Below the pieces are notes generated by a model. The model saw only the letters and a program-made list of their open reading frames with translations. It had not been told where the DNA came from and made no database searches. A program made the translations under genes and the position numbers. From Kocuria dechangensis (GTDB lineage Bacteria; Actinomycetota; Actinomycetes; Actinomycetales; Micrococcaceae): a stretch of 64,000 nt of DNA. Location: contig NZ_BMEQ01000006.1 of the NCBI RefSeq assembly GCF_014636775.1, positions 124,001 to 188,000 on the forward strand, read 5' to 3'. This document shows, piece after piece, positions 33,572 to 41,691 of the stretch (its first letter is position 1; the number at the start of each line of letters is the position of its first letter).

Positions 33572-34075
33572 TCACGGCAGGTCCGGGTCGCCGGCCTCCG
33601 CCCAGGCCGCCGACCCCGACGGCGTCCGCCGGCCGCCCGCCACCGAGGAGTTCCAGACCTCCGGGTCGGCCACGGAGAAGCGCCGGCCGGTCACCGCGGC
33701 GGGGACGATCCGGACGAACTTGTCCTTCAACCCCTCCTGCCACGGGAACAGCGGCAGCTCGAGGACGTTCATCAGCTCGTGGCCCCGCAGCACGGGCTGG
33801 GCACGGCCCTTGACGACCACGCTCCAGGCCCGGGAGGTGGCGTCGTCGTAGCCGTCGACCTCGAGGGCCACCGGCGCCTGCTCCGCCGCTGCGGCCGTCT
33901 TCGTCCCCTCCCCGGAGCGGAAAACGACCGTCTCGTGGTCGACCGCGTAGTTGACCGGGAAGATCTCCGGCTGGTCGTCCACCACCACCGCCAGGCGGCC
34001 GATCCCGGCCGCGCCCAGCAGGTCCCAGCAGACCTCGGCGGGGAGCTCCTCCACGTCCTTCCGGTACCACGTCAT
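33572..34075 (-). CDS. Pyridoxamine 5'-phosphate oxidase-fold flavin-binding protein
   Basis: The 167-residue split-barrel protein reads LGAAGIGRLAVVVDDQPEIF, then PVNYAVDHETVVFRSGEGTK, WSVVVKGRAQPV and the ending FVRIVPAAVTGRRF. This is the common mycobacterial/actinobacterial nitroreductase or FMN/F420-binding family of unknown substrate, distinct in pattern from the GSP26-like protein at 19565. ATG 34075 has GGAAGGAG 6-7 nt upstream. Confidence 0.85.
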   Translation of the reverse strand: MTWYRKDVEELPAEVCWDLLGAAGIGRLAVVVDDQPEIFPVNYAVDHETVVFRSGEGTKTAAAAEQAPVALEVDGYDDATSRAWSVVVKGRAQPVLRGHELMNVLELPLFPWQEGLKDKFVRIVPAAVTGRRFSVADPEVWNSSVAGGRRTPSGSAAWAEAGDPDLP

Positions 34076-34269
34076 CGTCGTTCTCCTTCCTGGTGCGCGT
34101 CGGCTCCTCCACGCACGGGTGCTCCGGCCGGCGGACCGCTCGGGCCCGGGGCGCCGATCGGCCGCGAGGCTCCGGCACCGCGCCCCCAACCTACGCCGGG
34201 CCGGGCGCGGAGGGAACGGCGGGCCGCGCATGACGTGCGCCGGGACGGGGCGGTGCGAGAATGAGCGGC

Positions 34270-35115
34270 ATGAGCGTCGTCATCGCGGGATGCGGAGATC
34301 TGGGCACGGAGATCGGGCTGCGGCTCGCCGAGCAGGGCCGGGAGGTGGTGGGGCTGCGCCGGAGGGCGGAGCTGCTGCCGCAGCCCCTGACCGGCCTGTC
34401 CGTGGACCTGAGCACGGAGGTGCCGGAGCTGCCCGGCGACATCGAGCTCCTGGTCGTCGCCACGGCCGCGGACGGGCGCAGCCCCGAGGACTACCGCGCG
34501 GCGTACGTCGACGGCCTGCGGAACCTGCTCACCGGCGTCCTCGAGGCCGGCTCCCTCCCGCGCCGCGCGGTGCTGATCTCCTCGACCGCGGTCTGCGCGA
34601 ACCCCGACGGCGAGTGGGTCACCGAGGACACCCCCGTCGCCCCCTCCACCGACACGGCCCGCGTGCTGCTGGAGGCCGAGGAGATCTTCCACGAGCACTT
34701 CCCCCACGGCACCGTGCTGCGGCTGTCCGGCATCTACGGCCCCGGCCGGACGCGGCTGATCGACAAGGCGCGCTCCGGGAGCACGCAGGGCGGCGCCGCG
34801 TGGACGAACCGCATCCACCGCGACGACGCCGCCGCGGCCGTCGTCCACCTCCTGACCATGGAGGCCCAGCCCCTGACCCTGTACCTCGGCACCGACGACG
34901 AGCCGGCGCCCGAGCGCGAGGTCCTCGAGTTCCTGGCCGGAGAGCTCGGCCTGCCGCTGCCCCCGGTGGACACCGCGGAGGACGACGCCCGCCCGCGGGG
35001 CTCGAAGCGGCTGTCCAACCGCCGGCTGCGGGAGTCCGGCTTCGTCCTCGCGTACCCCACCTACCGGGAGGGCTACCGCGCGGTCCTGGCCGGGGAGGGC
35101 GTCCAGCACCCCTGA
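34270..35115 (+). CDS. NAD-dependent epimerase/dehydratase-like (YeeZ-type) protein
   Basis: The 281-residue extended-SDR-like protein has a Rossmann start VVIAGCGDLGTEIGLRLAEQ, then LISSTAVCANPDGEWVTEDT, RLSGIYGPGRTRLIDKARSG and the RIHRDDAAAAVVHLL segment of the YeeZ/Gre2-like group. The YxxxK catalytic pair is missing (VLLEAEEIF follows the Ser region), so it may bind rather than oxidise. GAGAAT 7 nt before ATG 34270 suggests a leaderless mRNA; ATG 34261 is in frame too. Confidence 0.83.
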   Translation: MSVVIAGCGDLGTEIGLRLAEQGREVVGLRRRAELLPQPLTGLSVDLSTEVPELPGDIELLVVATAADGRSPEDYRAAYVDGLRNLLTGVLEAGSLPRRAVLISSTAVCANPDGEWVTEDTPVAPSTDTARVLLEAEEIFHEHFPHGTVLRLSGIYGPGRTRLIDKARSGSTQGGAAWTNRIHRDDAAAAVVHLLTMEAQPLTLYLGTDDEPAPEREVLEFLAGELGLPLPPVDTAEDDARPRGSKRLSNRRLRESGFVLAYPTYREGYRAVLAGEGVQHP

Positions 35116-35120
35116 CGGAT

Positions 35121-35156
35121 CGCGGCGGCGGGGGCGTGGCAGCCCCCGCCGCCGCG
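35121..35156. terminator. Convergent hairpin
   Basis: CGCGGCGGCGGGGGC and its complement form a perfect 15-bp stem around a 6-nt loop, between the epimerase-like gene and the small lipoprotein gene. Confidence 0.75.
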
Positions 35157-35193
35157 GATCACCTCCGGCCGGGCGGCACCGCACCGGCCCGGC

Positions 35194-35349
35194 TCAGTCG
35201 TCCTCCTGCTCGCCGTCCATCTCCTGCTCCTCACCGCCGCCGTCGGCCGGTTCGGTGTTGTCGCACCCGGCGACGCCGAGGGCGGCGAACGGCAGGATGC
35301 CGATCGCGAGCGCCCTGCGCCACCCGTTCCTGTCGGTCCACACGGTCAT
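35194..35349 (-). CDS. Small lipoprotein, 51 residues
   Basis: A short gene starting at ATG 35349 with AGGAGGAG 3-4 nt upstream. The product has a basic start, a hydrophobic stretch (RRALAIGILPFAALG) and the lipobox GVAGC. A short acidic tail of Glu, Asp, Gly and Gln ends EQEDD. It should be lipidated and face the outside; the mature peptide is only about 25 residues. Function unknown. Confidence 0.7.
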   Translation of the reverse strand: MTVWTDRNGWRRALAIGILPFAALGVAGCDNTEPADGGGEEQEMDGEQEDD

Positions 35350-35466
35350 GACTCCTCCTCAGAGGGTTCCACGGTAGTCCGCGCCGCGGTCCTGCACAGC
35401 GGCCGAGACGGATCCGTGACCCGGCCCGGACCGGCCGCCCCGATGCCGGTCTGCGGCAGCCCCCTG

Positions 35467-36417
35467 CTACGCCCCGCCGACCCGCTGCGTGGTCGGGATG
35501 TTGCCGGTGTGGACGGTCGAGACCTTGCGGTCCCCGTTCTCCAGGGGGAAGACCACGTGGGCGCCGTTCCACTGGTGTTCGTAGTAGTCGCGCAGGCGGT
35601 CCGCGAAGGCCCCGGCCCGCCACTCGATGTAGGGCATGTCCTGGCTGGCGTCCAGCAGGTAGTAGCTGCTGAGGGCCCGCAGCACCTCGCCGCTGCGCTC
35701 GCCGTCGGACCGGTTCTCGCCCAGGACCAGGTACATGGGCGCTCCGGGCAGGCCGTCGTAGGCGCGGACCTCCAGGTTGTCCACCACGCTGGCGTCCACC
35801 TCCGCCAGCACCCGCAGCTGGCTGCACAGCGTATCGAAGCTGCGCCGGAGGTCCATCGGCGAGAGCCCGTAGTGCTGGCGGATCTCCCGGAGCCGGTAGG
35901 TCAGCGAGGGCGAGCGGGGCTCCAGCACGAGCAGCCGGATCCGCACGCCCGAGCACAGCGCCCGGTGGATCGCGTCGAGGTCCCCGGCGAAGGTGAGGGG
36001 GAACGTGTCCATCCACCACAGCTCCTGGCCGGGCCGGACGTCCTTGAGCAGCTGGACGAGGTCCACCTCCTCGCGCACGCCGTCGAGTCCCTGGCTCCCG
36101 CCGGCGGGGGCGGCGGAGCTCCGGGCCGGCGCCTTGGCGGGACGGGCGTCGAGGCGGGCGCGCAGCTGCGCCAGCGCGCTGTCGAGGACCAGCCCCACGA
36201 TCGAGACGGTCACGAGGGTGAAGCCCGCGTCCACCACCACCGTGCGCCACATCCCCTCGCCCCGGGCCACGAGGCCGGCCAGGACGAAGCCCACCCCCAG
36301 CGCCAGGAGGAGCCCCAGCAGCGCCGTGGTGCGCGACCACCACGGCTGCGCCCCGCGCGGGCGCGCCGCCGCGGCGGCGGCGTGCGCTCCGGCGACCACG
36401 TTCTTCCGATCTTCCAC
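35467..36417 (-). CDS. Two-helix membrane protein with a PLD-like cytoplasmic domain, unknown function
   Basis: The 316-residue protein has a short Ala-rich N terminus, two membrane helices (about residues 31-50 and 58-80), and a soluble domain from about 110: EEVDLVQLLKDVRPGQELWW, LDAIHRALCSGVRIRLLVLE, SSYYLLDASQDMPYIEWR. The strand-loop pattern resembles the non-catalytic half of phospholipase D-like proteins, but no HxKxxxxD motif is present, so catalysis is not claimed. GTG 36417 follows GGAGG by 5 nt; the longer open frame to 36564 crosses the promoter region of the divergent ABC genes. Confidence 0.6.
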   Translation of the reverse strand: MEDRKNVVAGAHAAAAAARPRGAQPWWSRTTALLGLLLALGVGFVLAGLVARGEGMWRTVVVDAGFTLVTVSIVGLVLDSALAQLRARLDARPAKAPARSSAAPAGGSQGLDGVREEVDLVQLLKDVRPGQELWWMDTFPLTFAGDLDAIHRALCSGVRIRLLVLEPRSPSLTYRLREIRQHYGLSPMDLRRSFDTLCSQLRVLAEVDASVVDNLEVRAYDGLPGAPMYLVLGENRSDGERSGEVLRALSSYYLLDASQDMPYIEWRAGAFADRLRDYYEHQWNGAHVVFPLENGDRKVSTVHTGNIPTTQRVGGA

Positions 36418-36517
36418 GACGTCCTCCGTTCCCGGTCCTGGGCACAGCCTGGCACGGGCGCCGAGCGGCGAGGTAGGCGGCGGCGACGGATACCCGTCTG
36501 TTACGGCGGCGCGTCTC

Positions 36518-36546
36518 TTGTCCCTTGCGGGAGCCGTGCCTAGCGT
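36518..36546 (+). promoter_or_regulatory. Promoter of the ABC-2 exporter operon
   Basis: TTGTCC (36518-36523), a 17-bp spacer and TAGCGT (36541-36546) lie 38 bp before ATG 36585. Spacing is ideal for the housekeeping sigma factor; box matches are partial. Confidence 0.5.
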
Positions 36547-36584
36547 GAGAGAAGGCGCCCGCACCGACCCGTCAGGAGCACCCC

Positions 36585-37499
36585 ATGGACACCCCGGTCA
36601 TCGAGGCCCGTGGGCTCGTGAAGACCTTCGGCAGCACCCGGGCGCTGGACGGCTTCGACCTCACGGTCCGCGCCGGCCAGGTGGCCGGCTTCCTGGGACC
36701 GAACGGCTCCGGGAAGTCCACCGCGATCAGGGTCCTGCTCGGCCTGCTCCGGGCCGAGGACGGCACCGCGAGGGTGCTGGGCCGGGACGCCTGGGCGGAC
36801 GCCGTCGAGATCCACCGCCGCACCGCCTACGTCCCCGGGGACACGAACCTGTGGCCCGGCCTGACCGGCGGGGAGATCATCGACCTCCTCACGGACGTCC
36901 GCGGGGGACGACGACGCCGCCGGCGCTGCGACGAGCTGATCGAGCGCTTCGAGCTCGACCCCACCAAGAAGGCGCGCAGCTACTCCAAGGGCAACCGGCA
37001 GAAGGTGGCCCTGGTCGCTGCCCTGAGCGCCGAGGCCGAGCTGTACTTCCTCGACGAGCCGACCTCGGGCCTCGACCCCCTCATGGAGGCCGTGTTCACC
37101 GACGAGATCCGCCGGCTCACCGACCGGGGCAGCACCGTCCTGCTCTCGAGCCACATCCTGGCCGAGGTCGAGAAGCTGTGCGACACCGTGACCATCATCC
37201 GCAGCGGGAAGGACGTCGAGAGCGGGACGCTGGCCCAGCTGCGCCACCTCACCCGCTCCGCCGTCACCGCGACCACGCGCACGGACGCCGCCCGGCTGGC
37301 GGACGTGCCCGGCGTCCACCACCTGGTGCACGCGGACGGCAGGGTCGCCTTCGACGTCGACGACGCCCGCGTCGGCGAGGTCCTGCGGGTGCTGGCCGAC
37401 CTGGACGTGCAGAACCTCACGGTCACGCCGCCCTCGCTCGAGGAGCTCTTCCTGCGCCACTACGGGGAGCGCCCGGCGGCGGAGACGGCGTCCCGGTGA
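36585..37499 (+). CDS. ABC-2-type exporter ATP-binding protein
   Basis: The 304-residue ATPase has the Walker [19 protein letters not shown], Walker [17 protein letters not shown] and H-loop [13 protein letters not shown]. The signature loop reads [16 protein letters not shown], a known variant in this drug/antibiotic-export subfamily instead of LSGGQ. About 90 C-terminal residues form the DUF4162-like domain ([20 protein letters not shown]). It powers the permease encoded next, which overlaps it by GTGA. The exporter resembles TnrB-type systems of actinomycetes; substrate unknown. Confidence 0.92.
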   Translation: MDTPVIEARGLVKTFGSTRALDGFDLTVRAGQVAGFLGPNGSGKSTAIRVLLGLLRAEDGTARVLGRDAWADAVEIHRRTAYVPGDTNLWPGLTGGEIIDLLTDVRGGRRRRRRCDELIERFELDPTKKARSYSKGNRQKVALVAALSAEAELYFLDEPTSGLDPLMEAVFTDEIRRLTDRGSTVLLSSHILAEVEKLCDTVTIIRSGKDVESGTLAQLRHLTRSAVTATTRTDAARLADVPGVHHLVHADGRVAFDVDDARVGEVLRVLADLDVQNLTVTPPSLEELFLRHYGERPAAETASR

Positions 37500-39160
37500 G
37501 CGCCACGGCCCTGCGCCCCGCCGACGAGGCCGCCCCCGGCTCCGCGCCCCGCCCCCGGCGCACCGCCGACCCGTGGACCGGCACCCGGCGGCTGTTCCTG
37601 CTGAACCTCCGGCTGGACCGGCTGCGGATCCTCGTCTGGGTCCTCGCCCTCGGGGGGACCGTGTGGGCGACCGTGCTGGCCCTGGAGACCACCTTCCCCG
37701 ACGGCCAGTCGCGCCAGGCCCGGGCCACCCTGCTGGACAACCCCTCGGCCGTGATGATGACCGGCCCGGCCTTCGGGGTGGACGACTACACGCTCGGCGC
37801 CATGACGGTCAACGAGCTGAGCCTGTCGGTGCTCGTGGCGACCGCGATCATGAGCGTCCTGCTCGTGAGCCGGCACGTGCGCGCGGAGGAGGAGTCGGGC
37901 CGGCTCGAGGTGCTGCGCGCCCTGCCGGTGGGCCGCTTCGCCCCGGCCACGGCCGCGCTCGCGGCGGTCGCCGTGGCGGACGCGGCGGTCGGGGCCGCCG
38001 TCACGGCGGGGCTCGTCGCGGCGGGACTCGGCGGGGCCGACGCGCTGGCCTGGGGGGTCGCGACCGCGCTGACCGGGCTCGTGTTCGGCGCCGTGGCCGC
38101 GGTGACCGCCCAGCTCACCGAGCACGCCCGGACGGCCTCCGGCATGGCGATGGCCGTGCTGGGGGCGGCGTTCCTGGTGCGCGGCATCGGTGACGTCATC
38201 GAGCCCAGGGGCTCGTGGCTGTCCTGGTTCTCCCCCCTCGCGTGGGCCCAGCAGACCCGGCTGTACGTCGAGCTGCGCTGGTGGCCCCTGCTCCTCTCGG
38301 CGGCGCTGGCCGTCCTCCTGCTCGCAGGGGCCGTGGGGCTGGCCCAGCGCCGCGACCTGGGCGCGGGGCTGCGCCACGCCCGGCCGGGGCCCGCGGCCGC
38401 CCCGGCGTCCCTGCTCTCCGTCACGGGCCTGGCCCGCCGTCTGCTGCACGGCACGTTCACGGGCTGGGCGGCCGGGCTGGTCCTGTTCGGCCTGGCCTTC
38501 GGCTCGCTGGCCGACTCGCTGGAGGACAGCCTCGAGGACATCCCCCTCATCACGGAGTGGCTGGCCATGGACGTGGACGCGCTCACCGAGTCCTTCGCCG
38601 CCGCGACGCTGTCCTACCTCGTGCTCGGCGTGACCGCCTTCGCCGTCTCCGGGGTGCTGCGGCTGCGCGGGGAGGAGGAGTCCGGGCGGACGGCCCTGGT
38701 CCTGGGCGCCGGGGTGTCCCGGCCGCGCTGGTTCCTGGGCTGGTGCGCCGTCGTCGGCGTGCAGGCCCTGCTGGCCCTCGCGCTGTCGGGGGCGGCGCTG
38801 GGCGCAGGCGTCACCGCGACCACGGGCGAGGCACGATGGATCGGGGAGCTCACCCTCGCGGCGCTGGCCTACCTGCCGGCCGTGCTCGCGGTGGCCGGGC
38901 TCACCGCCGCGCTGGTGGGCGTCGTCCCCCGCGCCGCCGCCCTCAGCTGGGCGGTGGTGGCGTACGTCGTGTTCGTCTCGTGGTTCGGGGTGCTCCTGGA
39001 CATGCCGGAGTGGGCGGCCGAGCTCTCACCCGTCCGGCTGACGCCGCTCGTGCCGTCCGAGGACTGGGACGCCGCTCCCCCGCTGGGTCTGGCCGCGGCG
39101 GCGGTGGCCCTGGTGGGGGCCGCCGCCGCCGGGTTCCGCCGGCGGGACCTGCTGGCCTGA
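37496..39160 (+). CDS. ABC-2-type exporter permease (fused, two-half)
   Basis: The 554-residue protein has two repeated halves of about six helices each: the first opens [20 protein letters not shown], the second opens [20 protein letters not shown]. Each half contains an EEESGR motif after helix 2 ([20 protein letters not shown] and [20 protein letters not shown]), which supports an internal duplication. It should act as a single-chain homologue of a permease dimer with the ATPase encoded upstream. GTG 37496 overlaps the ATPase stop. Confidence 0.88.
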   Translation: MSATALRPADEAAPGSAPRPRRTADPWTGTRRLFLLNLRLDRLRILVWVLALGGTVWATVLALETTFPDGQSRQARATLLDNPSAVMMTGPAFGVDDYTLGAMTVNELSLSVLVATAIMSVLLVSRHVRAEEESGRLEVLRALPVGRFAPATAALAAVAVADAAVGAAVTAGLVAAGLGGADALAWGVATALTGLVFGAVAAVTAQLTEHARTASGMAMAVLGAAFLVRGIGDVIEPRGSWLSWFSPLAWAQQTRLYVELRWWPLLLSAALAVLLLAGAVGLAQRRDLGAGLRHARPGPAAAPASLLSVTGLARRLLHGTFTGWAAGLVLFGLAFGSLADSLEDSLEDIPLITEWLAMDVDALTESFAAATLSYLVLGVTAFAVSGVLRLRGEEESGRTALVLGAGVSRPRWFLGWCAVVGVQALLALALSGAALGAGVTATTGEARWIGELTLAALAYLPAVLAVAGLTAALVGVVPRAAALSWAVVAYVVFVSWFGVLLDMPEWAAELSPVRLTPLVPSEDWDAAPPLGLAAAAVALVGAAAAGFRRRDLLA

Positions 39161-39180
39161 GCCCTGCCGTGGCGCTGCCC

Positions 39181-39305
39181 TCGCGAGGGGTCGGGTTCCG
39201 CCACCCCACAGCAGCGAGGGGGCGCTGCCGAACGGAATCGACTGCGATGTCCGTTCGGCAGCGCCCCCTCGGCGTGCGGTTGCGCAGAAGAAGACCCCTC
39301 GGGAG
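39181..39305. repeat. Composite inverted-repeat element, convergent junction 3
   Basis: A perfect 22-bp inverted repeat (39215-39236 and 39250-39271, 13-nt loop) built on CGAGGGGGCGC is flanked by outer copies CGAGGGGTC (39184) and GACCCCTCG (39294). It lies between the ABC permease gene and the convergent PfpI-like gene. Third member of the family seen at 24505 and 32450. Confidence 0.85.
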
Positions 39306-39336
39306 GGTGGATCGGCCAGGGGCGGGAACGGCCCGG

Positions 39337-39879
39337 TCAGCCCGCGATCATCCTGAGCATCTCGCGGTTGAACGCCTTGAGGTCCCGGGGGCTGCGGGAG
39401 GTGACGAGCCGGCCGTCGACGACGACCTCCTCGTCCGCCCAGTCCGCCCCGGCGTTCTTCAGGTCGGTGGCCAGGGAGTGGTACGACGTGAGCCGCCTGC
39501 CCTTCGCCAGCCCGGCCTCCAGCAGGATCCACGGGGCGTGGCAGATGGCGGCGATGGGCTTGCCGGCGGCGTCGAACTCCTTCACGAGCCGCAGCGCGTC
39601 GTCCTCCACGCGCATGTTGTCGGCGTTGAGGGTGCCGCCGGGCAGGACCAGCGCGTCGAAGTCCGCCGCCTTCGCGTCGGCGAGGGTGCCGTCGACCTCG
39701 TAGCTGCCGCCGCGGTCCCAGTCGCCCCGCAGCGCGGTGATGCTGCCCTTCTCGGAGGACAGCAGCACGGGCGTGCCGCCGGCCTCCTTCACCGCCTTCC
39801 AGGGCTCGGCCAGCTCGGGCTCCTCGACGCCGTTGGTGGCGACGAACGCGACCTTCTTGCCGGTGATGTCGGTGGTCAT
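39337..39879 (-). CDS. DJ-1/PfpI family protein (YhbO-like)
   Basis: The 180-residue protein has the nucleophile elbow AAICHAPWILLEAG with Cys113, the upstream glutamate in NGVEEPELAEPW, and DALVLPGGTLNADNMR. This matches type-1 glutamine amidotransferase-like PfpI/YhbO proteins, linked to protein or nucleotide deglycation and stress survival; the exact activity is debated. It follows the DUF302 gene by 46 bp on the same strand and is probably part of its transcript, under the CsoR/CstR-type operator. Confidence 0.9.
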   Translation of the reverse strand: MTTDITGKKVAFVATNGVEEPELAEPWKAVKEAGGTPVLLSSEKGSITALRGDWDRGGSYEVDGTLADAKAADFDALVLPGGTLNADNMRVEDDALRLVKEFDAAGKPIAAICHAPWILLEAGLAKGRRLTSYHSLATDLKNAGADWADEEVVVDGRLVTSRSPRDLKAFNREMLRMIAG

Positions 39880-39925
39880 GGGGTGTGCCTCCTGATCGGG
39901 GTGGGAACGGGTGCGGGGTGGTGCG

Positions 39926-40357
39926 CTACTGCGGCCGGCCGCCTGCGGGCTCGGCGCCGATGGCGGCGAGGGCGGCCCGGAGGCGGGTCCCGGCGTCGTC
40001 GGCGACCTCCTGGATCGCGGGCGTGCCGCTGAGCTGGACCATGGTCTGCGGGTCGATGGCCTCGACGGTCGTGCTGTCGGCGTCCTTGCCGCGGCGCACC
40101 ACCACGTTGCAGGGCAGCAGCGCACCCATCTCCGGCTCCGCGGCGAGCGCCTTGCTGGCCAGGGACGGGTTGCACGCCCCGAGGATGACGTAGTCGCCCA
40201 CGTTCTCGGCGGCCTCGGCGCCGAGCTTCTTCTCGAAGGTGCCGCGGACATCGATCTCCGTGAGGATGCCGAAGCCCTGCTCGGCGAGCGCCTCGCGCGT
40301 GCGCCGGACCGCCTCCTCGTAGGAGAGGGGGACGACGACGGCGTTGGTGTAGCTCAT
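39926..40357 (-). CDS. DUF302 domain protein
   Basis: The 143-residue protein shows the DUF302 pattern: YEEAVRRTREALAEQGFGIL, TEIDVRGTFEKKLGAE, YVILGACNPSLASKALAAEP and LLPCNVVVRRGKD. The two cysteines (GACNP, LLPCN) are conserved in many members. DUF302 genes often occur with sulfur oxidation or CstR-type loci; function is unknown. It is divergent from the TauE-like gene, with the palindromic operator between them. ATG 40357 has an AAGGAGC site upstream. Confidence 0.88.
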   Translation of the reverse strand: MSYTNAVVVPLSYEEAVRRTREALAEQGFGILTEIDVRGTFEKKLGAEAAENVGDYVILGACNPSLASKALAAEPEMGALLPCNVVVRRGKDADSTTVEAIDPQTMVQLSGTPAIQEVADDAGTRLRAALAAIGAEPAGGRPQ

Positions 40358-40474
40358 GCTCGTGCTCCTTGTCGATCGGGATCGTGCGCTCACGGGTCCA
40401 CTGTTGGCACGCCGGAGCGTGAAAGGGAAGAGCGGGACCCCCGCGTTCTCCCTGGGCGTTACCCGGGACGATGC

Positions 40475-40520
40475 ATACCCCCAGGGGTACTTGAATACCC
40501 CTGGGGGTATCTGCCATACT
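40475..40520 (+). promoter_or_regulatory. CsoR/CstR-type operator with embedded promoter
   Basis: A perfect inverted repeat: ATACCCCCAGGGGTA, 6-nt spacer, TACCCCTGGGGGTAT (40475-40510). Each arm is itself a C-tract/G-tract site of the kind bound by CsoR, RcnR and CstR repressors. TTGAAT (40491-40496) in the spacer and CATACT (40515-40520) form a -35/-10 pair 18 bp apart, so a bound repressor would cover the -35 box. It probably controls the TauE-like gene at 40607 and perhaps the divergent DUF302 gene. Confidence 0.82.
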
Positions 40521-40606
40521 CAGGACGAACGCCCGGCGACGCGCCCCGCACCCCTGCACCGCCTGACGACCCCGCCCCGGCCGGCGGGAAGCAAAGGACA
40601 CGCGCC

Positions 40607-41470
40607 ATGACCGTCACCCTCGTACTGACCCTCCTGCTGTCGGTGCTGATCGGGCTCTCGCTCGGTCTGCTCGGCGGCGGCGGGTCCATCCTCACCGTCC
40701 CGATCCTCACCTACGTCGCGGGCCTGGACCCCAAGGAGGCCATCGCGGCCTCCCTGTTCGTCGTCGGGGTGACCTCCGCCGTCAGCGCTGTCAACCACGC
40801 CCGCAACAGGCGCGTGAAGTGGCGCACCGGCCTCGTCTTCGGCGTCGCCGGCATGGCCGGGGCCTTCCTCGGCGGCCTGGCCGGCGGCTACATCCCCGGC
40901 ACCGTCCTGATGATCGCCTTCGCCCTGATGATGGTCGCGACCTCCCTCGCCATGATCCGCGGCCGCAAGAACGGCGCCGCCGAGGCCCACGACGGCGAGC
41001 TGCCGGTCCTGAAGGTCGTCGCCGAGGGCCTGGTCGTGGGCCTGGTCACCGGCCTGGTGGGGGCCGGCGGCGGCTTCCTCGTCGTCCCGGCCCTGGCCCT
41101 GCTGGGCGGGCTGTCCATGCCCGTGGCCGTGGGCACCTCCCTGGTCGTCATCGCCATGAAGTCCTTCGCCGGGCTCGCCGGCTACCTCACCACGGTCTCC
41201 CTGGACTGGGCCCTGGTCGGGGCCGTGACCGTCGCCGCGGTCGCCGGCTCGTTCGCCGGCGCCCGTCTCGCCGGCCGCATCCCCGAGGCCGCCCTGCGCA
41301 AGGGCTTCGGCGTGTTCGTCCTGGCCATGGGCGTCTTCGTCCTGGTCCAGGAGCTGCCCGCCGCGGCCGGGGCCGCCGTCGGGATCACCGCCGCTGCCGC
41401 CGGCGTGGCCGCGGCCGTCTGCTGGTTCGCGGTCCCGAAGTGCCCGCTGCGCACGCCCCTCACCGCCTGA
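40607..41470 (+). CDS. TauE/SafE (TSUP) family sulfur-anion exporter
   Basis: The 287-residue membrane protein has eight or so helices in two halves, each with the family's glycine-rich segment: LGLLGGGGSILTVPILTYVA near the start and GLVGAGGGFLVVPALALLGG in the middle. TSUP proteins move sulfite, sulfoacetate or thiosulfate-like anions. Next to the CstB-like gene and downstream of the CstR-type operator, export of sulfite or thiosulfate made by persulfide oxidation is likely (inference). ATG 40607 is 87 bp from the -10 box. Confidence 0.9.
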   Translation: MTVTLVLTLLLSVLIGLSLGLLGGGGSILTVPILTYVAGLDPKEAIAASLFVVGVTSAVSAVNHARNRRVKWRTGLVFGVAGMAGAFLGGLAGGYIPGTVLMIAFALMMVATSLAMIRGRKNGAAEAHDGELPVLKVVAEGLVVGLVTGLVGAGGGFLVVPALALLGGLSMPVAVGTSLVVIAMKSFAGLAGYLTTVSLDWALVGAVTVAAVAGSFAGARLAGRIPEAALRKGFGVFVLAMGVFVLVQELPAAAGAAVGITAAAAGVAAAVCWFAVPKCPLRTPLTA

Positions 41471-41526
41471 CCGCCCCCGTCCTCCCCCGAGAACCACCGC
41501 GACCGAGCACCGAGGAGGAGATCCCC

Positions 41527-41559
41527 GTGGCCGCCGTCGACCTCACCGAGCAGGCCTGA
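41527..41559 (+). other. Ten-codon open frame with a strong ribosome binding site
   Basis: GAGGAGGAG stands 6-7 nt before GTG 41527, followed by nine codons (AAVDLTEQA) and TGA. It lies in the 221-bp gap between the TauE-like and CstB-like genes. A 10-bp stem (41560-41569 with 41588-41597) follows immediately. It could be a leader peptide or the stub left by a deletion. Confidence 0.35.
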
Positions 41560-41691
41560 GCCGTGGCGGGGACGGCCGCGCGCGGCGCCGCCACGGCCGC
41601 CCCCGCCCCTGGAACACTTCCGTAACAACCCGCCGATACCGTCAAGACGCCCCGCGGTGCGCCGCAGGGCAGCCACCAGGAGGAATCCACC

